A stretch of 64,000 nucleotides of DNA from CADCVW01 sp035644935 (lineage in GTDB: Bacteria; Pseudomonadota; Alphaproteobacteria; Sphingomonadales; Sphingomonadaceae): NCBI GenBank assembly GCA_035644935.1, contig DASQNO010000118.1:21922-85921 (forward strand), given 5' to 3'. Below the pieces are notes generated by a model. It had not been told where the DNA came from. It saw only the letters and a list, made by a program, of their open reading frames with translations, and did no database searches. Below are positions 41,555 through 53,003 of this stretch, one piece after another (the first letter of the stretch is position 1; each line of letters opens with the position of its first letter). The position numbers and the translations under genes were made by a program.

Positions 41555-42226
41555 TTAGCGGGCGTCCGTCAGCGGTACGATCTTGATCTCCACCCGGCGG
41601 TTGGCCTGCTTGCCCGCCTCGGTGTTGTTGTCCGCCACCGGCTGCGTCGCCGCGTAGCCGCGCGTTTCGATACGTGCGGACTGGACGCCCTGTCCGACGA
41701 GGTAATTCGCCACGGCCTGCGCGCGGTTCTGCGACAGCGGCACGTTGATCGCGTCGCCGCCCGTCGAATCTGTGTGGCCACGCACGTCGATGAACGTCTG
41801 CTCGTACGATTTAAGCGTCTGCGCGACCTGATTCAGCGTGTCGCGGAACTGCGGCTGGATCGCGAAGCTGTTGGACGCGAAGGTGATGCCGGACGGCATG
41901 TTGAGCACGAGCTCGTCGCCCTGGCGGATCACGTCGATGCCGGTGCCGGCGGTTTGCCGCTCGAGTTCGCGCTGCTGCCGGTCCATGTACGCGCCCACCG
42001 CGCCGCCGGCGATCGCGCCGATGCCCGCCCCGACGATCTTTTCCGTCCGATCGCGCTTGCCGCCGATGAGGTCGCCCGCGAAGAAGCCGGCCACCGTGCC
42101 GCCCAGCGCGCCGATGGCGGCGCGGGACAGGCGGCGCTCGCCGGTTTCCGGGTTGGTGGTGCAGGCGGTGGTGGCGAGCAGCGCTGCGGCGAGCGAGGCC
42201 GTGCCCAGTCGATGAAGGTTGCGCAT
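41555..42226 (-). CDS. OmpA-family lipoprotein with glycine zipper (YiaD-like)
   Basis: A 223-residue envelope protein. The signal peptide ends in a lipobox-like TTAC, then a glycine zipper (GAGIGAIAGGAVGAYMD) and a C-terminal OmpA peptidoglycan-binding domain: FIDVRGHTDSTGGD, LSQNRAQAVANYL, ETRGYAATQPV, NRRVEIKI. The Asp and Arg that bind diaminopimelate are present. It should tether the outer membrane to peptidoglycan. The start at 42226 precedes the signal peptide; longer readings into upstream sequence are unlikely. Confidence 0.93.
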   Translation of the reverse strand: MRNLHRLGTASLAAALLATTACTTNPETGERRLSRAAIGALGGTVAGFFAGDLIGGKRDRTEKIVGAGIGAIAGGAVGAYMDRQQRELERQTAGTGIDVIRQGDELVLNMPSGITFASNSFAIQPQFRDTLNQVAQTLKSYEQTFIDVRGHTDSTGGDAINVPLSQNRAQAVANYLVGQGVQSARIETRGYAATQPVADNNTEAGKQANRRVEIKIVPLTDAR

Positions 42227-42377
42227 GATGACGTCTCCTGTTGACCTATGCAAATAAACGGAACGGGCGCGTAACCGCCGTCCGATGCGCGTTGTTCCCA
42301 CTTCGCCCGTGAACCCGTCGTGACGCGGCGGTTGTGCGAGGGACAGATTTGCCGCTAGGATCGTCTCACCCCCAGCG

Positions 42378-43700
42378 ATGCCCGCGCCGAACCCTTTCCC
42401 CTGGCCCGACGTGCTGATCATCCTCGGATTGATCGCATTCAACGGCGTGTTCGCGATGTCGGAGCTCGCCATCGTCTCCGCGCGCCGGCCGCGCCTGTCG
42501 GGCATGGTCAAGAACGCACCGTCCGCCGTCCTGCGCCGCGGGGCCGCCGTGGCGATCGAGCTGGCGGACGAGCCGGGACGGTTCCTGTCCACCGTGCAGA
42601 TCGGCATCACGCTGATCGGCATCGTCGCCGGCGCCTATTCCGGATCGACGCTCGGCCGACCCGTCGGGGACTGGCTGGCGAGGACGGGAGTGGCGCCCGA
42701 CACGGCGGCGACGCTGGGCTTTGCGATCGTGATCGCGCTGACGACCTACGCCAGCCTGATCATCGGCGAACTCGTCCCCAAGCAGTTCGCGCTGCGCCGG
42801 CCCGAAACGATCGCGGCGGCGGTCGCCATTCCCATGCGCTGGCTGGCGATCGCCACCGCGCCGCTGGGTTGGCTGCTCGACCGGTCGAGCGCGGTGATCT
42901 TCCGGCTGCTGGGCCTTGCCCGCGAAAGTCGCCACAACGTCACGGCGGAGGAACTGCACCATGTCGTCGCCGAAGCGCACGGCGCGGGCGTCCTGGAAGA
43001 ATCGGAGCGGCAAATCATCTCGGGCGTCGTCCGCCTCGCCGACCGCCCGGCGCGCGAGGTCATGACCCCCAGGGTCGATGTCGACTGGATCGATGTCGAT
43101 GCGGACGAGGCCGGGCTACGCGCGGCGCTGGTCGCGTCCGCGCACAACCGGTTTCCGGTAGCCGAAGGCTCGGTCGATACGATTGTCGGGGTCGTGCAGG
43201 CGCGAGACATCGCCGCCGCCTTGATCGAAGGCCGGGCGCTGGTCCTTCGCGACCTGATGCGCACCGCGCCCGTCGTGCCCGATCAGATGGACGCGATGGA
43301 CGCGCTGCTCGTGCTGCAGCGCGCGGACGTGCCGATGGCGTTCGTTCACGACGAGTACGGCCATTTCGAAGGGCTGATCACGGCCGCCAACATCCTGTCG
43401 GCGCTGGCCGGGGACTTCGCCTCGGACGCGGACGAAGGCACCGACCCGCCGCTGGTGGAACGCGCCGACGGCAGCTGGCTGGTCAGCGGATCATTGAGCG
43501 CCGACGCGCTTTCCGACCGGCTGGGCGTCACGTTGCCCGACGATCGCGATTACGCGACCACGGCGGGATTCGCGCTGTCGGTGCTCAAGCGGCTGCCTGA
43601 AACGGGCGAACGCTTCCGGCACGACGGCTGGCTGTTCGAGATCGTCGACATGGACGGCCGCAAGATCGACAAGCTGCTCGCCAGCCAGGAAACGGCCTAG
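42378..43700 (+). CDS. CNNM/CorC-type membrane protein (HlyC/CorC family)
   Basis: A 440-residue protein with an N-terminal DUF21/CNNM transmembrane domain (LIILGLIAFNGVFAMSELAI, RFLSTVQIGITLIGIVAG, LIIGELVPKQFALRRPE), then two CBS domains (about 215-335; VMTPRVDVDWID) and a C-terminal CorC_HlyC domain (about 350-435; GSLSADALSDRLG). Such proteins act in Mg2+/Co2+ homeostasis, often as Na+-coupled Mg2+ exporters. The ATG at 42378 starts the family-typical N-terminus. The stop overlaps a convergent gene by 3 bases. Confidence 0.93.
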   Translation: MPAPNPFPWPDVLIILGLIAFNGVFAMSELAIVSARRPRLSGMVKNAPSAVLRRGAAVAIELADEPGRFLSTVQIGITLIGIVAGAYSGSTLGRPVGDWLARTGVAPDTAATLGFAIVIALTTYASLIIGELVPKQFALRRPETIAAAVAIPMRWLAIATAPLGWLLDRSSAVIFRLLGLARESRHNVTAEELHHVVAEAHGAGVLEESERQIISGVVRLADRPAREVMTPRVDVDWIDVDADEAGLRAALVASAHNRFPVAEGSVDTIVGVVQARDIAAALIEGRALVLRDLMRTAPVVPDQMDAMDALLVLQRADVPMAFVHDEYGHFEGLITAANILSALAGDFASDADEGTDPPLVERADGSWLVSGSLSADALSDRLGVTLPDDRDYATTAGFALSVLKRLPETGERFRHDGWLFEIVDMDGRKIDKLLASQETA

Positions 43701-44305
43701 AGCTTGCCGAACGCGCGTTCGTAGCCGGCGCGGTCACCGACGGCGAGGAAGGCGGCCTGTTCGACGATGCGGTCGCGTACGAGACGGCCCTTGAAGGCGC
43801 CCAGATGCGTGTCGAGGCGGGCGAGATCGTCGGGTGTCAGCGCGGCGATCTGGTCGAAGCGCGTGAGGCCTTCGGCCCGCAACAGGCTGGCGAGCTTGGG
43901 CCCGACGCCCTTCATGACCTGCAGGTCGTCGTGGACGGCATCGGCACCGCCGCCGGTCGCCTGTGACCCCGGGTGGGCGTCGATGCCCAGGAACTGGTCG
44001 GCGACGTCCTCGATCGCCGCCGCCGCCCCGGAAACCACATCGCTGTCAGCCACGTCGCGCCCCGCGCGCCGCGCCAGCACCTCGGGCTCGGGCCGCGGGC
44101 TGGCGCGTTCGGAATACAAGGGTTCGGGGGCGGGAGCCGGCCTGTTCTCGACATAAGGGCGGCGCAGCGGCGCGTCTTCGGTCAGCACGCGGGTCGGCGT
44201 GTCGCGGGTGCTACGCGCGAATTTCCAGATCCAAAGACCGGTCACGAACCCGATCAGCAGGGCCACGAGGATGGGAAGGAGGTTCTCGCCGGCGACAAAC
44301 ATCAT
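43697..44305 (-). CDS. membrane-anchored helix-hairpin-helix protein
   Basis: A 202-residue protein: an N-terminal transmembrane helix (LLPILVALLIGFVTGLWIWK), a Pro/Glu/Arg-rich linker of about 90 residues, and a C-terminal helix-hairpin-helix domain (DLQVMKGVGPKLASLLRAEG, RFDQIAALTPDDLARLD). The last part resembles the H3TH tails found on NADH-dehydrogenase-linked and ribosomal-L21-like proteins. DNA or protein binding is possible. It follows a 36-residue membrane protein by 12 bases, completing a three-gene unit. Confidence 0.82.
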   Translation of the reverse strand: MMFVAGENLLPILVALLIGFVTGLWIWKFARSTRDTPTRVLTEDAPLRRPYVENRPAPAPEPLYSERASPRPEPEVLARRAGRDVADSDVVSGAAAAIEDVADQFLGIDAHPGSQATGGGADAVHDDLQVMKGVGPKLASLLRAEGLTRFDQIAALTPDDLARLDTHLGAFKGRLVRDRIVEQAAFLAVGDRAGYERAFGKL

Positions 44306-44317
44306 GGGAAGCGGGTC

Positions 44318-44428
44318 CTAACGGTAATATTGAGTGCGGCGGCCGAACATGCCGTAGGCGGCGGCCAGGCCCAGCAGGTAGGCGCCGATCTGCCAGATCA
44401 GGCTTTCGGCGAAAAGCGGCAGGTTCAT
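44318..44428 (-). CDS. 36-residue single-span membrane microprotein
   Basis: A very small gene encoding 36 residues: MNLPLFAESLIWQIGAYLLG continues as a hydrophobic helix and ends in a basic tail (FGRRTQYYR). Its ATG overlaps the stop of the upstream BON-like gene as ATGA, and the helix-hairpin-helix gene starts 12 bases after its TAG. This coupling and the clean membrane-anchor composition support it as real. It may help to place its operon partners in the inner membrane. No named family is known to me. Confidence 0.7.
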   Translation of the reverse strand: MNLPLFAESLIWQIGAYLLGLAAAYGMFGRRTQYYR

Positions 44429-44769
44429 CGGGCGTCTCCGTTGGCCGAGGCGGCGGCCGGGGCGGCCGACGGAGCAGGCGTGCGGTCCCACCCCACCGAC
44501 CGCAAGCCGCGGATCTCCTCGTCCTGGATGATCTCGACGAAGCGCTGCCGCTGAAAGGAATTGGCTTCGCCCGAAAAGCGCAGGTCGCGTGACAGCGGGC
44601 GGGGGAAGCGAGCGGTGACCGTCTTCAGCTCCTGTTTGGCGACGACCTGCTGCACGTGGGCGTCCAGCTTGCCGATCAGGCGCTGCCCGTAGCCGGCCGG
44701 GCCGTGAAACAGCCAGGCGGACAGCACGGTGGCGGCCAGCCCGATCAGGGCTTTCAACGATGGCGGCAT
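44425..44769 (-). CDS. membrane-anchored BON-like protein
   Basis: A 114-residue protein: an N-terminal hydrophobic helix (LKALIGLAATVLSAWLFHG), then a domain of about 60 residues (RLIGKLDAHVQQVVAKQELK, FSGEANSFQRQRFVEII, GLRSVGWD) resembling a degenerate BON fold, and an Ala/Pro-rich tail. BON domains bind lipid or other envelope components. Its stop overlaps the microprotein start as ATGA, and it is the first gene of the three-gene unit. The purD stop lies 56 bases upstream. Confidence 0.75.
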   Translation of the reverse strand: MPPSLKALIGLAATVLSAWLFHGPAGYGQRLIGKLDAHVQQVVAKQELKTVTARFPRPLSRDLRFSGEANSFQRQRFVEIIQDEEIRGLRSVGWDRTPAPSAAPAAASANGDAR

Positions 44770-44825
44770 TGCGTGTTCATCCCCGACCTCATTCCTGCCT
44801 GATTAGAACCGGCGACGGGGCAAAT

Positions 44826-46124
44826 CTATCCCGCCCAGCCCCGCCCCGCCCCGCCCGTTCCGCCCCGCGCACGCGCCTCTTCGCGCCAGCCGATGTCGCG
44901 GCGGTGAAATCCATCGTCGAACCGCACGGCGTCCACGGCCCGGTAGGCGGCGTCGCGCGCTTCCCCGATGTCCGCGCCCAGCGCGCACACGGCGAGCACG
45001 CGGCCGCCGCTTGCGACCAGCGTGTCGCCCGCCAGGCGCGTGCCCGCCTGGAAGACCTTGGCTCCCGTCGCTTGCGCATCGGCGATCCCGGCGACCGCGC
45101 CGCCGGTGGCCGGCGCGCCGGGGTAACCGCGGGCGGCGACGACCACGCCCAGCGCGACGTGGGGGATCATCGCCGGGGGCGCGCGTTCGGCGAGCCGGCC
45201 GCGGGCCGTGGCGAGCATCAGGTCGAGCAGATCGTCGCCGAGCCGCAGCATCAGCACCTGCGCTTCCGGGTCGCCGAAGCGGGCATTGTATTCGATCAGC
45301 TTGGGTCCTTGCGCGGTCAGCATCAGCCCGGCGTAAAGCACGCCGGAGAACGGCGTCCCCGCGGCCGCCATGGCGCGAACCGTCGGCTCCACGATCTCGG
45401 CCAGGGCGCGCGCCTCCAGCGCCGGCGTCAGCACGGGGGCGGGGGAGTAGGCGCCCATGCCGCCGGTGTTGGGACCCGTGTCGCCGTCGCCGACGCGCTT
45501 GTGGTCCTGCGCGGTGCCCAGCGGCAGCACGGTGACGCCGTCGGTCAGCACGAACAGGCTGACCTCCTCGCCCCGGAGGAATTCCTCGACGAGCACCTCG
45601 TCGGCGCCGACCGCGAACAGCGCGTCGATCGCGGCGTGAGCTTCGCCGGTCGTGGCGGCGACGGTGACGCCCTTGCCGGCGGCGAGGCCGTCCGCCTTGA
45701 CGACGACGGGCACGCCGAAACGCGCGCAGGCGGCGCGCGCCGCCGCGGCGTCCGGCGCGCGTACGAACCCGGCCGTTGGGATGCCTTCGCGGGCGCACAG
45801 GTCCTTGGTGAACCCTTTGGAGCCTTCCAGCCGGGCGGCGGCGGAGTTCGGGCCGAACACGAGCAGGCCGGCGCGCCGCAATGCGTCGCCCAGGCCCGCG
45901 ACCAGCGGCGCTTCCGGGCCGATAACGACGAGATCGATGGTCTCCGCCCGGCAGAAGGCCATCACCGCCGCGTGATCGTCCGGGTCGAGCGCCACCAGTT
46001 CGGCATGTTCGGCGATCCCCGGATTGCCCGGCGCGCAGAACAGCTTCGACAGCTGTTCCGATTGCGAAAGCTTCCACGCGAGCGCATGTTCGCGCCCGCC
46101 CCCTCCCACCAGCAGAACGTTCAT
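44826..46124 (-). CDS. purD: phosphoribosylamine-glycine ligase (GAR synthetase)
   Basis: A 432-residue ATP-grasp enzyme catalysing the second step of purine synthesis. It begins [20 protein letters not shown], the family signature, and contains [43 protein letters not shown] and [14 protein letters not shown]. All ATP-grasp elements are present. The C-terminal tail is Arg/Gly-rich. The ATG (46124-46122 on the minus strand) overlaps the divergent xseA ATG in a shared CATG. purE and purK lie separately at 58.5-60.1 kb. Confidence 0.97.
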   Translation of the reverse strand: MNVLLVGGGGREHALAWKLSQSEQLSKLFCAPGNPGIAEHAELVALDPDDHAAVMAFCRAETIDLVVIGPEAPLVAGLGDALRRAGLLVFGPNSAAARLEGSKGFTKDLCAREGIPTAGFVRAPDAAAARAACARFGVPVVVKADGLAAGKGVTVAATTGEAHAAIDALFAVGADEVLVEEFLRGEEVSLFVLTDGVTVLPLGTAQDHKRVGDGDTGPNTGGMGAYSPAPVLTPALEARALAEIVEPTVRAMAAAGTPFSGVLYAGLMLTAQGPKLIEYNARFGDPEAQVLMLRLGDDLLDLMLATARGRLAERAPPAMIPHVALGVVVAARGYPGAPATGGAVAGIADAQATGAKVFQAGTRLAGDTLVASGGRVLAVCALGADIGEARDAAYRAVDAVRFDDGFHRRDIGWREEARARGGTGGAGRGWAG

Positions 46125-47580
46125 GGCCACCGCTCGTCCTTCCGGCGCAAATCCTCCCGGCCTGCTAGCCGACAGCCCCCCGGGCGACAACGCGGCGCCG
46201 TTCACGGTGTCGGAGCTTTCGGGCGCGCTCAAGCGCACCGTCGAGGGCGCGTTCGGCCATGTCCGCGTCCGCGGCGAGATCTCAGGGTTCAAGCGGCACG
46301 CGTCCGGCCACTGCTACCTGACGCTGAAGGACGACCGGGCGTGCATGGACGGCGTGATCTGGAAGGGGTGCGCAGGAATGCTGCGCTTCCGCCCGGAGGA
46401 CGGTATCGAGGTCGTCGCCACCGGCAAGCTGACGACGTTTCCCGGGCGATCCAAGTACCAGCTGGTGATCGATTCGCTGGAGCTGGCGGGGCAGGGCGCG
46501 CTGATGGCGCTGCTCGACCGGCGGCGGCAGGCGCTGGCCGCCGAAGGGCTGTTCGACGCCGCCGCCAAGCGCCGGCTGCCGTTCCTGCCGGCGCGCATCG
46601 GCGTCGTGACCTCGCCCACCGGCGCGGTAATCCGCGACATCCTGCACCGCCTGGCCGACCGCTGCCCGACGCACGTCCTCGTCTGGCCTGTGGCGGTGCA
46701 GGGCGACGCGGCGGCGGGGCAGGTCGCGGCGGCGGTCGCGGGCTTCAACGCCATGCCCGCGGCGACGCGGCCCGACCTGATCATCGTGGCGCGCGGCGGC
46801 GGGTCGATCGAGGACCTGTGGGCGTTCAACGAAGAGGTGGTGGTGCGCGCCATCGCCGCGTCCGCCATCCCGACGATCTCCGCCGTGGGCCACGAAACCG
46901 ATACGACGCTGGCCGACCACGCCGCCGATGTGCGCGCCCCGACGCCCACCGCTGCTGCCGAGATCGCCGTGCCCGTCCGGGCCGAACTGCTGGCGCAGGT
47001 CCGCGAGCTGTCGACGCGCACCGCGCGCTGCGTCCAGCGCGCGCACGAACGCGCGGGCGAGATGCTGGCGGTCAGCGCCCGGCGATTGCCCGAGCCCGCC
47101 GGACTGCTGGGGCCGCAGCGACAGCGGCTGGATGACCTCGGCGACCGCCTGCCACGCGCATTGCGGTCGGAGGTGACGCACGCGCGGTCCGAACTGAACC
47201 GCGCCGGCGGTGGCTTGCGCCCGGCGGTTCTGCACGGGCTCCTGCGCGCGCGGCGCGAGCGGCTGGACAATGTGCGGCTGCCGGCGGACGCGATGCGCCG
47301 CCGCTTGGCGGAAGGCTCGGCGCGCCTGCAGGCTCTCTGGCGGCTAGCGGAACTCGCCCATCCCGACAAGCCATTGGCCCGCGGGTTCGCGCGGGTCACT
47401 GCGCCGGACGGCGCGACGCTGACGAGCGCCGCGGCGGCGGGGCGCGAGGCGCGGCTGCGGCTGATCTTCCACGACGGCGAAGTGGAGGCCGCGACCGGCG
47501 CGGCGAGTCCGCCGGGCAGGGTTGAGCGCCCGCGCCGGCGCGGCTATCCGGCCTCCAATGACCAGCCTGGACTTCTGTAG
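46123..47580 (+). CDS. xseA: exodeoxyribonuclease VII large subunit
   Basis: A 485-residue protein. The N-terminal OB-fold ([40 protein letters not shown]) is followed by the catalytic part with [29 protein letters not shown] and [20 protein letters not shown], then a coiled-coil C-terminal region. It degrades single-stranded DNA with XseB. The ATG at 46123 is the only reasonable start before the OB-fold and is shared head-to-head with purD. A DUF2093 gene begins directly after the stop. Confidence 0.95.
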   Translation: MATARPSGANPPGLLADSPPGDNAAPFTVSELSGALKRTVEGAFGHVRVRGEISGFKRHASGHCYLTLKDDRACMDGVIWKGCAGMLRFRPEDGIEVVATGKLTTFPGRSKYQLVIDSLELAGQGALMALLDRRRQALAAEGLFDAAAKRRLPFLPARIGVVTSPTGAVIRDILHRLADRCPTHVLVWPVAVQGDAAAGQVAAAVAGFNAMPAATRPDLIIVARGGGSIEDLWAFNEEVVVRAIAASAIPTISAVGHETDTTLADHAADVRAPTPTAAAEIAVPVRAELLAQVRELSTRTARCVQRAHERAGEMLAVSARRLPEPAGLLGPQRQRLDDLGDRLPRALRSEVTHARSELNRAGGGLRPAVLHGLLRARRERLDNVRLPADAMRRRLAEGSARLQALWRLAELAHPDKPLARGFARVTAPDGATLTSAAAAGREARLRLIFHDGEVEAATGAASPPGRVERPRRRGYPASNDQPGLL

Positions 47581-47781
47581 ATGCTGATGCGGGGCGGCGG
47601 CGCGCCGGCGCGCGTGCACTATATGGCGGGCTCGTTCCGGCTGCTGACCACGGGCGATTACGTCGTGTGCGCGGTGACCGGCGCGCGCATTCCGCTGAAC
47701 GAGCTGCGCTACTGGAGCGTCGCGCGGCAGGAGCCCTATGCCTCCGCCGCCGCCTCGCTTGCCGCCGAGCAGCGTGCGTGA
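47581..47781 (+). CDS. DUF2093 protein
   Basis: A 66-residue protein matching DUF2093: VHYMAGSFRLLTTGDYVVCA, then VTGARIPLNELRYWSV. Its function is unknown. The family is an alphaproteobacterial companion of xseA. The ATG immediately follows the xseA TAG with no spacer, and the stop overlaps the next start as GTGA, so three genes are translationally coupled. The CAVTG.RIPL pattern resembles a small zinc-ribbon relic with one cysteine. Confidence 0.92.
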   Translation: MLMRGGGAPARVHYMAGSFRLLTTGDYVVCAVTGARIPLNELRYWSVARQEPYASAAASLAAEQRA

Positions 47782-48638
47782 AGCGCCTGGCGGCCGCCGT
47801 TGCGGCGGCGACGGCGGTGGTCGTGCCGGGTTTCTCCGCTGCGCAGGGGCCCACGCCGGGCGTAGTGGCCGCAGGCGACGCCGTCACTCTTGAAGGTGAC
47901 TTCCGGCAGGGCGGCTTGGTTCGCGGCCGCGCGCCCGGCGCGAGAGCCGTCTCGCTGGATGGACGACCGGTGCCGCTGGCGCCCGATGGCGGGTTCCTCC
48001 TTGGCTTCGGCCGCGATTCGGCGACGGTCGCAAGGCTGAGTGCGACTTTCGCCGACGGCCGCATGGTCGAGCGGCAGATTGCGGTCGCCCGCCGCGCCTG
48101 GCCGGTGCGCAACCTGCGGACCTTGCCCAAGGGCACGCCCCGTACCCCGGCCGAGATCGCCCGCCGCGCAGACGAGGTGGCGCGCGTCGCCGCCGCTCGC
48201 GCCCGCTTGCAGCCGTCGGAAGGGTGGCGGCAGATGTTCCGCTGGCCGGTCACGGGACGCATCAGCGGCGTCTTTGGCGCGCAGACGATCTACGCGGGCG
48301 AGCCAGGCAGCTACCACAGCGGCGTCGACATCGCACGGCCAAGGGGCACAGCTGTCACATCTCCTGCCGATGGCATCGTCGTGCTGGCCAGCCCGCCGCA
48401 ATTCAGTGTCGAGGGCAATCTGCTGATCGTCGACCACGGCATGGGCCTGTCCAGCGCCTTTCTGCACCTGTCGCGGATCGACGTGCCCGTCGGCGCGCGC
48501 GTGCGGCAGGGGCAGGTCGTGGGGGCGATCGGCACGACCGGACGATCGACGGGGCCGCATCTGCACTGGGGCGTGGTGTGGCAGGGGGTGCGGGTGGATC
48601 CGCGCAAGTTGCCAGGTTCTATGACTGTGGGGCGTTAG
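47778..48638 (+). CDS. M23 (LytM) family metallopeptidase
   Basis: A 286-residue exported peptidase starting at GTG 47778. The signal peptide (LAAAVAAATAVVVPGFSAAQ) is followed by a domain of about 110 residues, then the LytM domain with both zinc motifs: HSGVDIA (HxxxD) and HLHW in GPHLHWGV. The GRISGVFGAQ start is also typical. The residues fit an active peptidoglycan endopeptidase. It is translationally coupled to the DUF2093 gene. Three bases past its stop on the other strand lies a decayed gene. Confidence 0.93.
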   Translation: MKRLAAAVAAATAVVVPGFSAAQGPTPGVVAAGDAVTLEGDFRQGGLVRGRAPGARAVSLDGRPVPLAPDGGFLLGFGRDSATVARLSATFADGRMVERQIAVARRAWPVRNLRTLPKGTPRTPAEIARRADEVARVAAARARLQPSEGWRQMFRWPVTGRISGVFGAQTIYAGEPGSYHSGVDIARPRGTAVTSPADGIVVLASPPQFSVEGNLLIVDHGMGLSSAFLHLSRIDVPVGARVRQGQVVGAIGTTGRSTGPHLHWGVVWQGVRVDPRKLPGSMTVGR

Positions 48639-48895
48639 CGGAACCGAACGGTACGCAGCGCAGTGCGACCCTTGATCCACGATTCATAACTTCCAAGCCG
48701 ACCGCGGCTGATCTTCACGGTGTCGCCAACTTCCGGATCCGCCTGGTAAGCGTTGACCTCCGTTGTGCGTCAGACGGCATCGTCCACTCGGATCACCCAC
48801 TTGCCATCCAAGGCCCTCGTGAAAAACCGGATCGTGCCCTCCACCTCTTCGTACGCCTCGTCCTGGCAGCCGCCCTTGACCAAGGCTCGAACGTG
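48635..48895 (-). pseudogene. decayed small gene with an in-frame TGA
   Basis: On the minus strand a frame reads GTIRFFTRALDGKWVIRVDD-AV, then TGA (48770-48772), then continues in the same frame RTTEVNAYQADPEVGDTVKI and SRGRLGSYESWIKGR to a TAA at 48635. Both sides look coding and continuous, and proteins of this kind usually have Trp where the stop is (VWR.T), so a TGG-to-TGA nonsense change is likely. The upstream part loses coherence, suggesting further decay. No intact gene occupies the 380 bases between the M23 and clpB genes. Confidence 0.55.
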
Positions 48896-49018
48896 AGCGA
48901 CCCGCGTCGTCCTGATTTTGGACGTGGGACCCCGTACTCGATGGCGGCCGAACGGATGTTGCTCCGCAGCTAGTATCGAACGGCGATCACCAGTAATCTA
49001 AGTTCGGAGCCACGCGAC

Positions 49019-51613
<2,595 letters not shown>

Positions 51614-51640
51614 GGGTGGCCCCTAATGCTGTCGAGCGGG

Positions 51641-51668
51641 AAATAGTGTTGCGTGTTGGCAACACAAG
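51641..51668 (-). promoter_or_regulatory. candidate sigma-32-type promoter of clpB
   Basis: On the minus strand CTTGTG is followed after 14 bases by CACTATTT, resembling a heat-shock -35 (CTTGAA) and -10 (CCCATNT) pair at normal spacing, about 30 bases before the clpB ATG. The match is imperfect. It overlaps the palindrome GGCAACACAAGTGTTGCC (51658-51675). Confidence 0.4.
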
Positions 51669-51710
51669 TGTTGCCCGGCGGAGAAGCTTCGAGCAGAGAA
51701 GCGCTCGGCT

Positions 51711-53003
51711 TCAACGCAGAACTCGCGACGATACTTCTGGATCGACAGCCGGCGTCGTCAGGATGCGATTATCCGTCGCAACGCGAAAGCCCCCGTCCAG
51801 CAAGAACTGCCGGACACTGGGATCGGTGCTGAGCCCGGCCGCCGTCCGGGCGGCGGACCAGGCCATCTCCTCGTCACCCCCAAGCCAGCAGGTCCGCGCC
51901 CGCGCCGCCCACCACGGCTGATAACCGGATGCACGCGCGATCCCGTCCAGTTGTCGCAAGCCGGATGCAGGATCACCGTTCTCAGCATGCGCGACCGCGC
52001 GCGCCACGAGCACGCCCGTGGTCGGCGCCATGCCCGCCAGCACGTCATAGAGTTGCGCGAGCGGCTCCGTGAAGCGTTCGCCCGTCATCCGCTGGTGGGC
52101 GTGGAGCGACTGGATCGCGGCCTCCGTCTGGAAACGCCCCGGCGCGTTGGCCCGCGCGGCGGAACGGAGCAGCGCTTCAGCCTCGACGATCATCGGACGC
52201 GACCAGAGTGCGGTATCCTGCCGGTGAAGCGGAACGAACCGGCCCGCCGGATCACGCCTGGCGGTGCGCCTGGACTCGCAGTGGAGCATGAGGGACAACA
52301 GCCCCATGACTTCGGGGTCGCCAGGCAGGAATCGCCGAAGCAGGCGACCGAGCCAGATCGCTTCCGCTGAAAGCCCGACCAGCTTGCCGTCGGTCCCGTT
52401 GACGTCCTCCCATGCCGTGCCGAACGCGGCGTACACCGCCGACAGGACGCCGCCGACCCGTGCGGCAGCGCTCGCCGGTTCGGGTACGGCAAAGGCGATT
52501 CCGGCATCGCGGATCTTGCGTTTGGCCCGGACGAGGCGCTGTCCCATCGTCGCGCTGGAGACCAGGAAGCATGCGGCGATGCGCGCGGCGTCGAGGCCGA
52601 GCACGGTTTGCAGCATCAACGGCGTCTGCGCCTCGGCGTCGATGGCGGGATGGGTGCAGACGAACATCAGCGCCAGGCGCTCGTCGCCGAAGGCGCTTGT
52701 CACCGCCTCGTCGCGCTCGTCCTGAAGCAACTGCACCAGATCGACCGCCCACTCGGCGGTGCGCCGTCGAGCGTCCGCATGGCCGATGCTCCGGCGGGCG
52801 ACGGTCAGCAACCAGCCGGGAGGGTTGGCCGGCACGCCGTCGCGGGGCCATTGCACGAGAGCCGCGGCGAAAGCGTCGGCAAGCGCGTCCTCGGCGGAGG
52901 TGATGTCGCCTGATCGCGCGGCAAGGATCGACAGCAGCCTGCCGTATGAAGAGCGCGCCGCATCTTCCGCTTCGCGGCCGGCGATGCGGCGCGCTTCGTC
53001 CAT
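51711..53003 (-). CDS. ECF42-type RNA polymerase sigma factor with C-terminal extension
   Basis: A 430-residue protein. Sigma region 2 lies near the N-terminus (YGRLLSILAARSGDITSAED, ALADAFAAALVQWPRDGVPA) and region 4 at about 120-170 (LMLQTVLGLDAARIAACFLV). An extension of about 250 residues of TPR-like helices follows (DUF6596 type). ECF42 factors have this layout, lack an anti-sigma factor and pair with a DGPF protein. That partner is the gene immediately upstream, whose stop overlaps this ATG by one base (TGATG). It may direct transcription of DGPF-type genes, which would be inference here. Confidence 0.9.
   Translation of the reverse strand: MDEARRIAGREAEDAARSSYGRLLSILAARSGDITSAEDALADAFAAALVQWPRDGVPANPPGWLLTVARRSIGHADARRRTAEWAVDLVQLLQDERDEAVTSAFGDERLALMFVCTHPAIDAEAQTPLMLQTVLGLDAARIAACFLVSSATMGQRLVRAKRKIRDAGIAFAVPEPASAAARVGGVLSAVYAAFGTAWEDVNGTDGKLVGLSAEAIWLGRLLRRFLPGDPEVMGLLSLMLHCESRRTARRDPAGRFVPLHRQDTALWSRPMIVEAEALLRSAARANAPGRFQTEAAIQSLHAHQRMTGERFTEPLAQLYDVLAGMAPTTGVLVARAVAHAENGDPASGLRQLDGIARASGYQPWWAARARTCWLGGDEEMAWSAARTAAGLSTDPSVRQFLLDGGFRVATDNRILTTPAVDPEVSSRVLR

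Noticed and set aside
46200..46215. Downstream GTG start for xseA
   Set aside because: It would remove residues of the OB-fold N-terminus (FT before VSELSG). The ATG at 46123 fits family length better, although it creates the CATG overlap.
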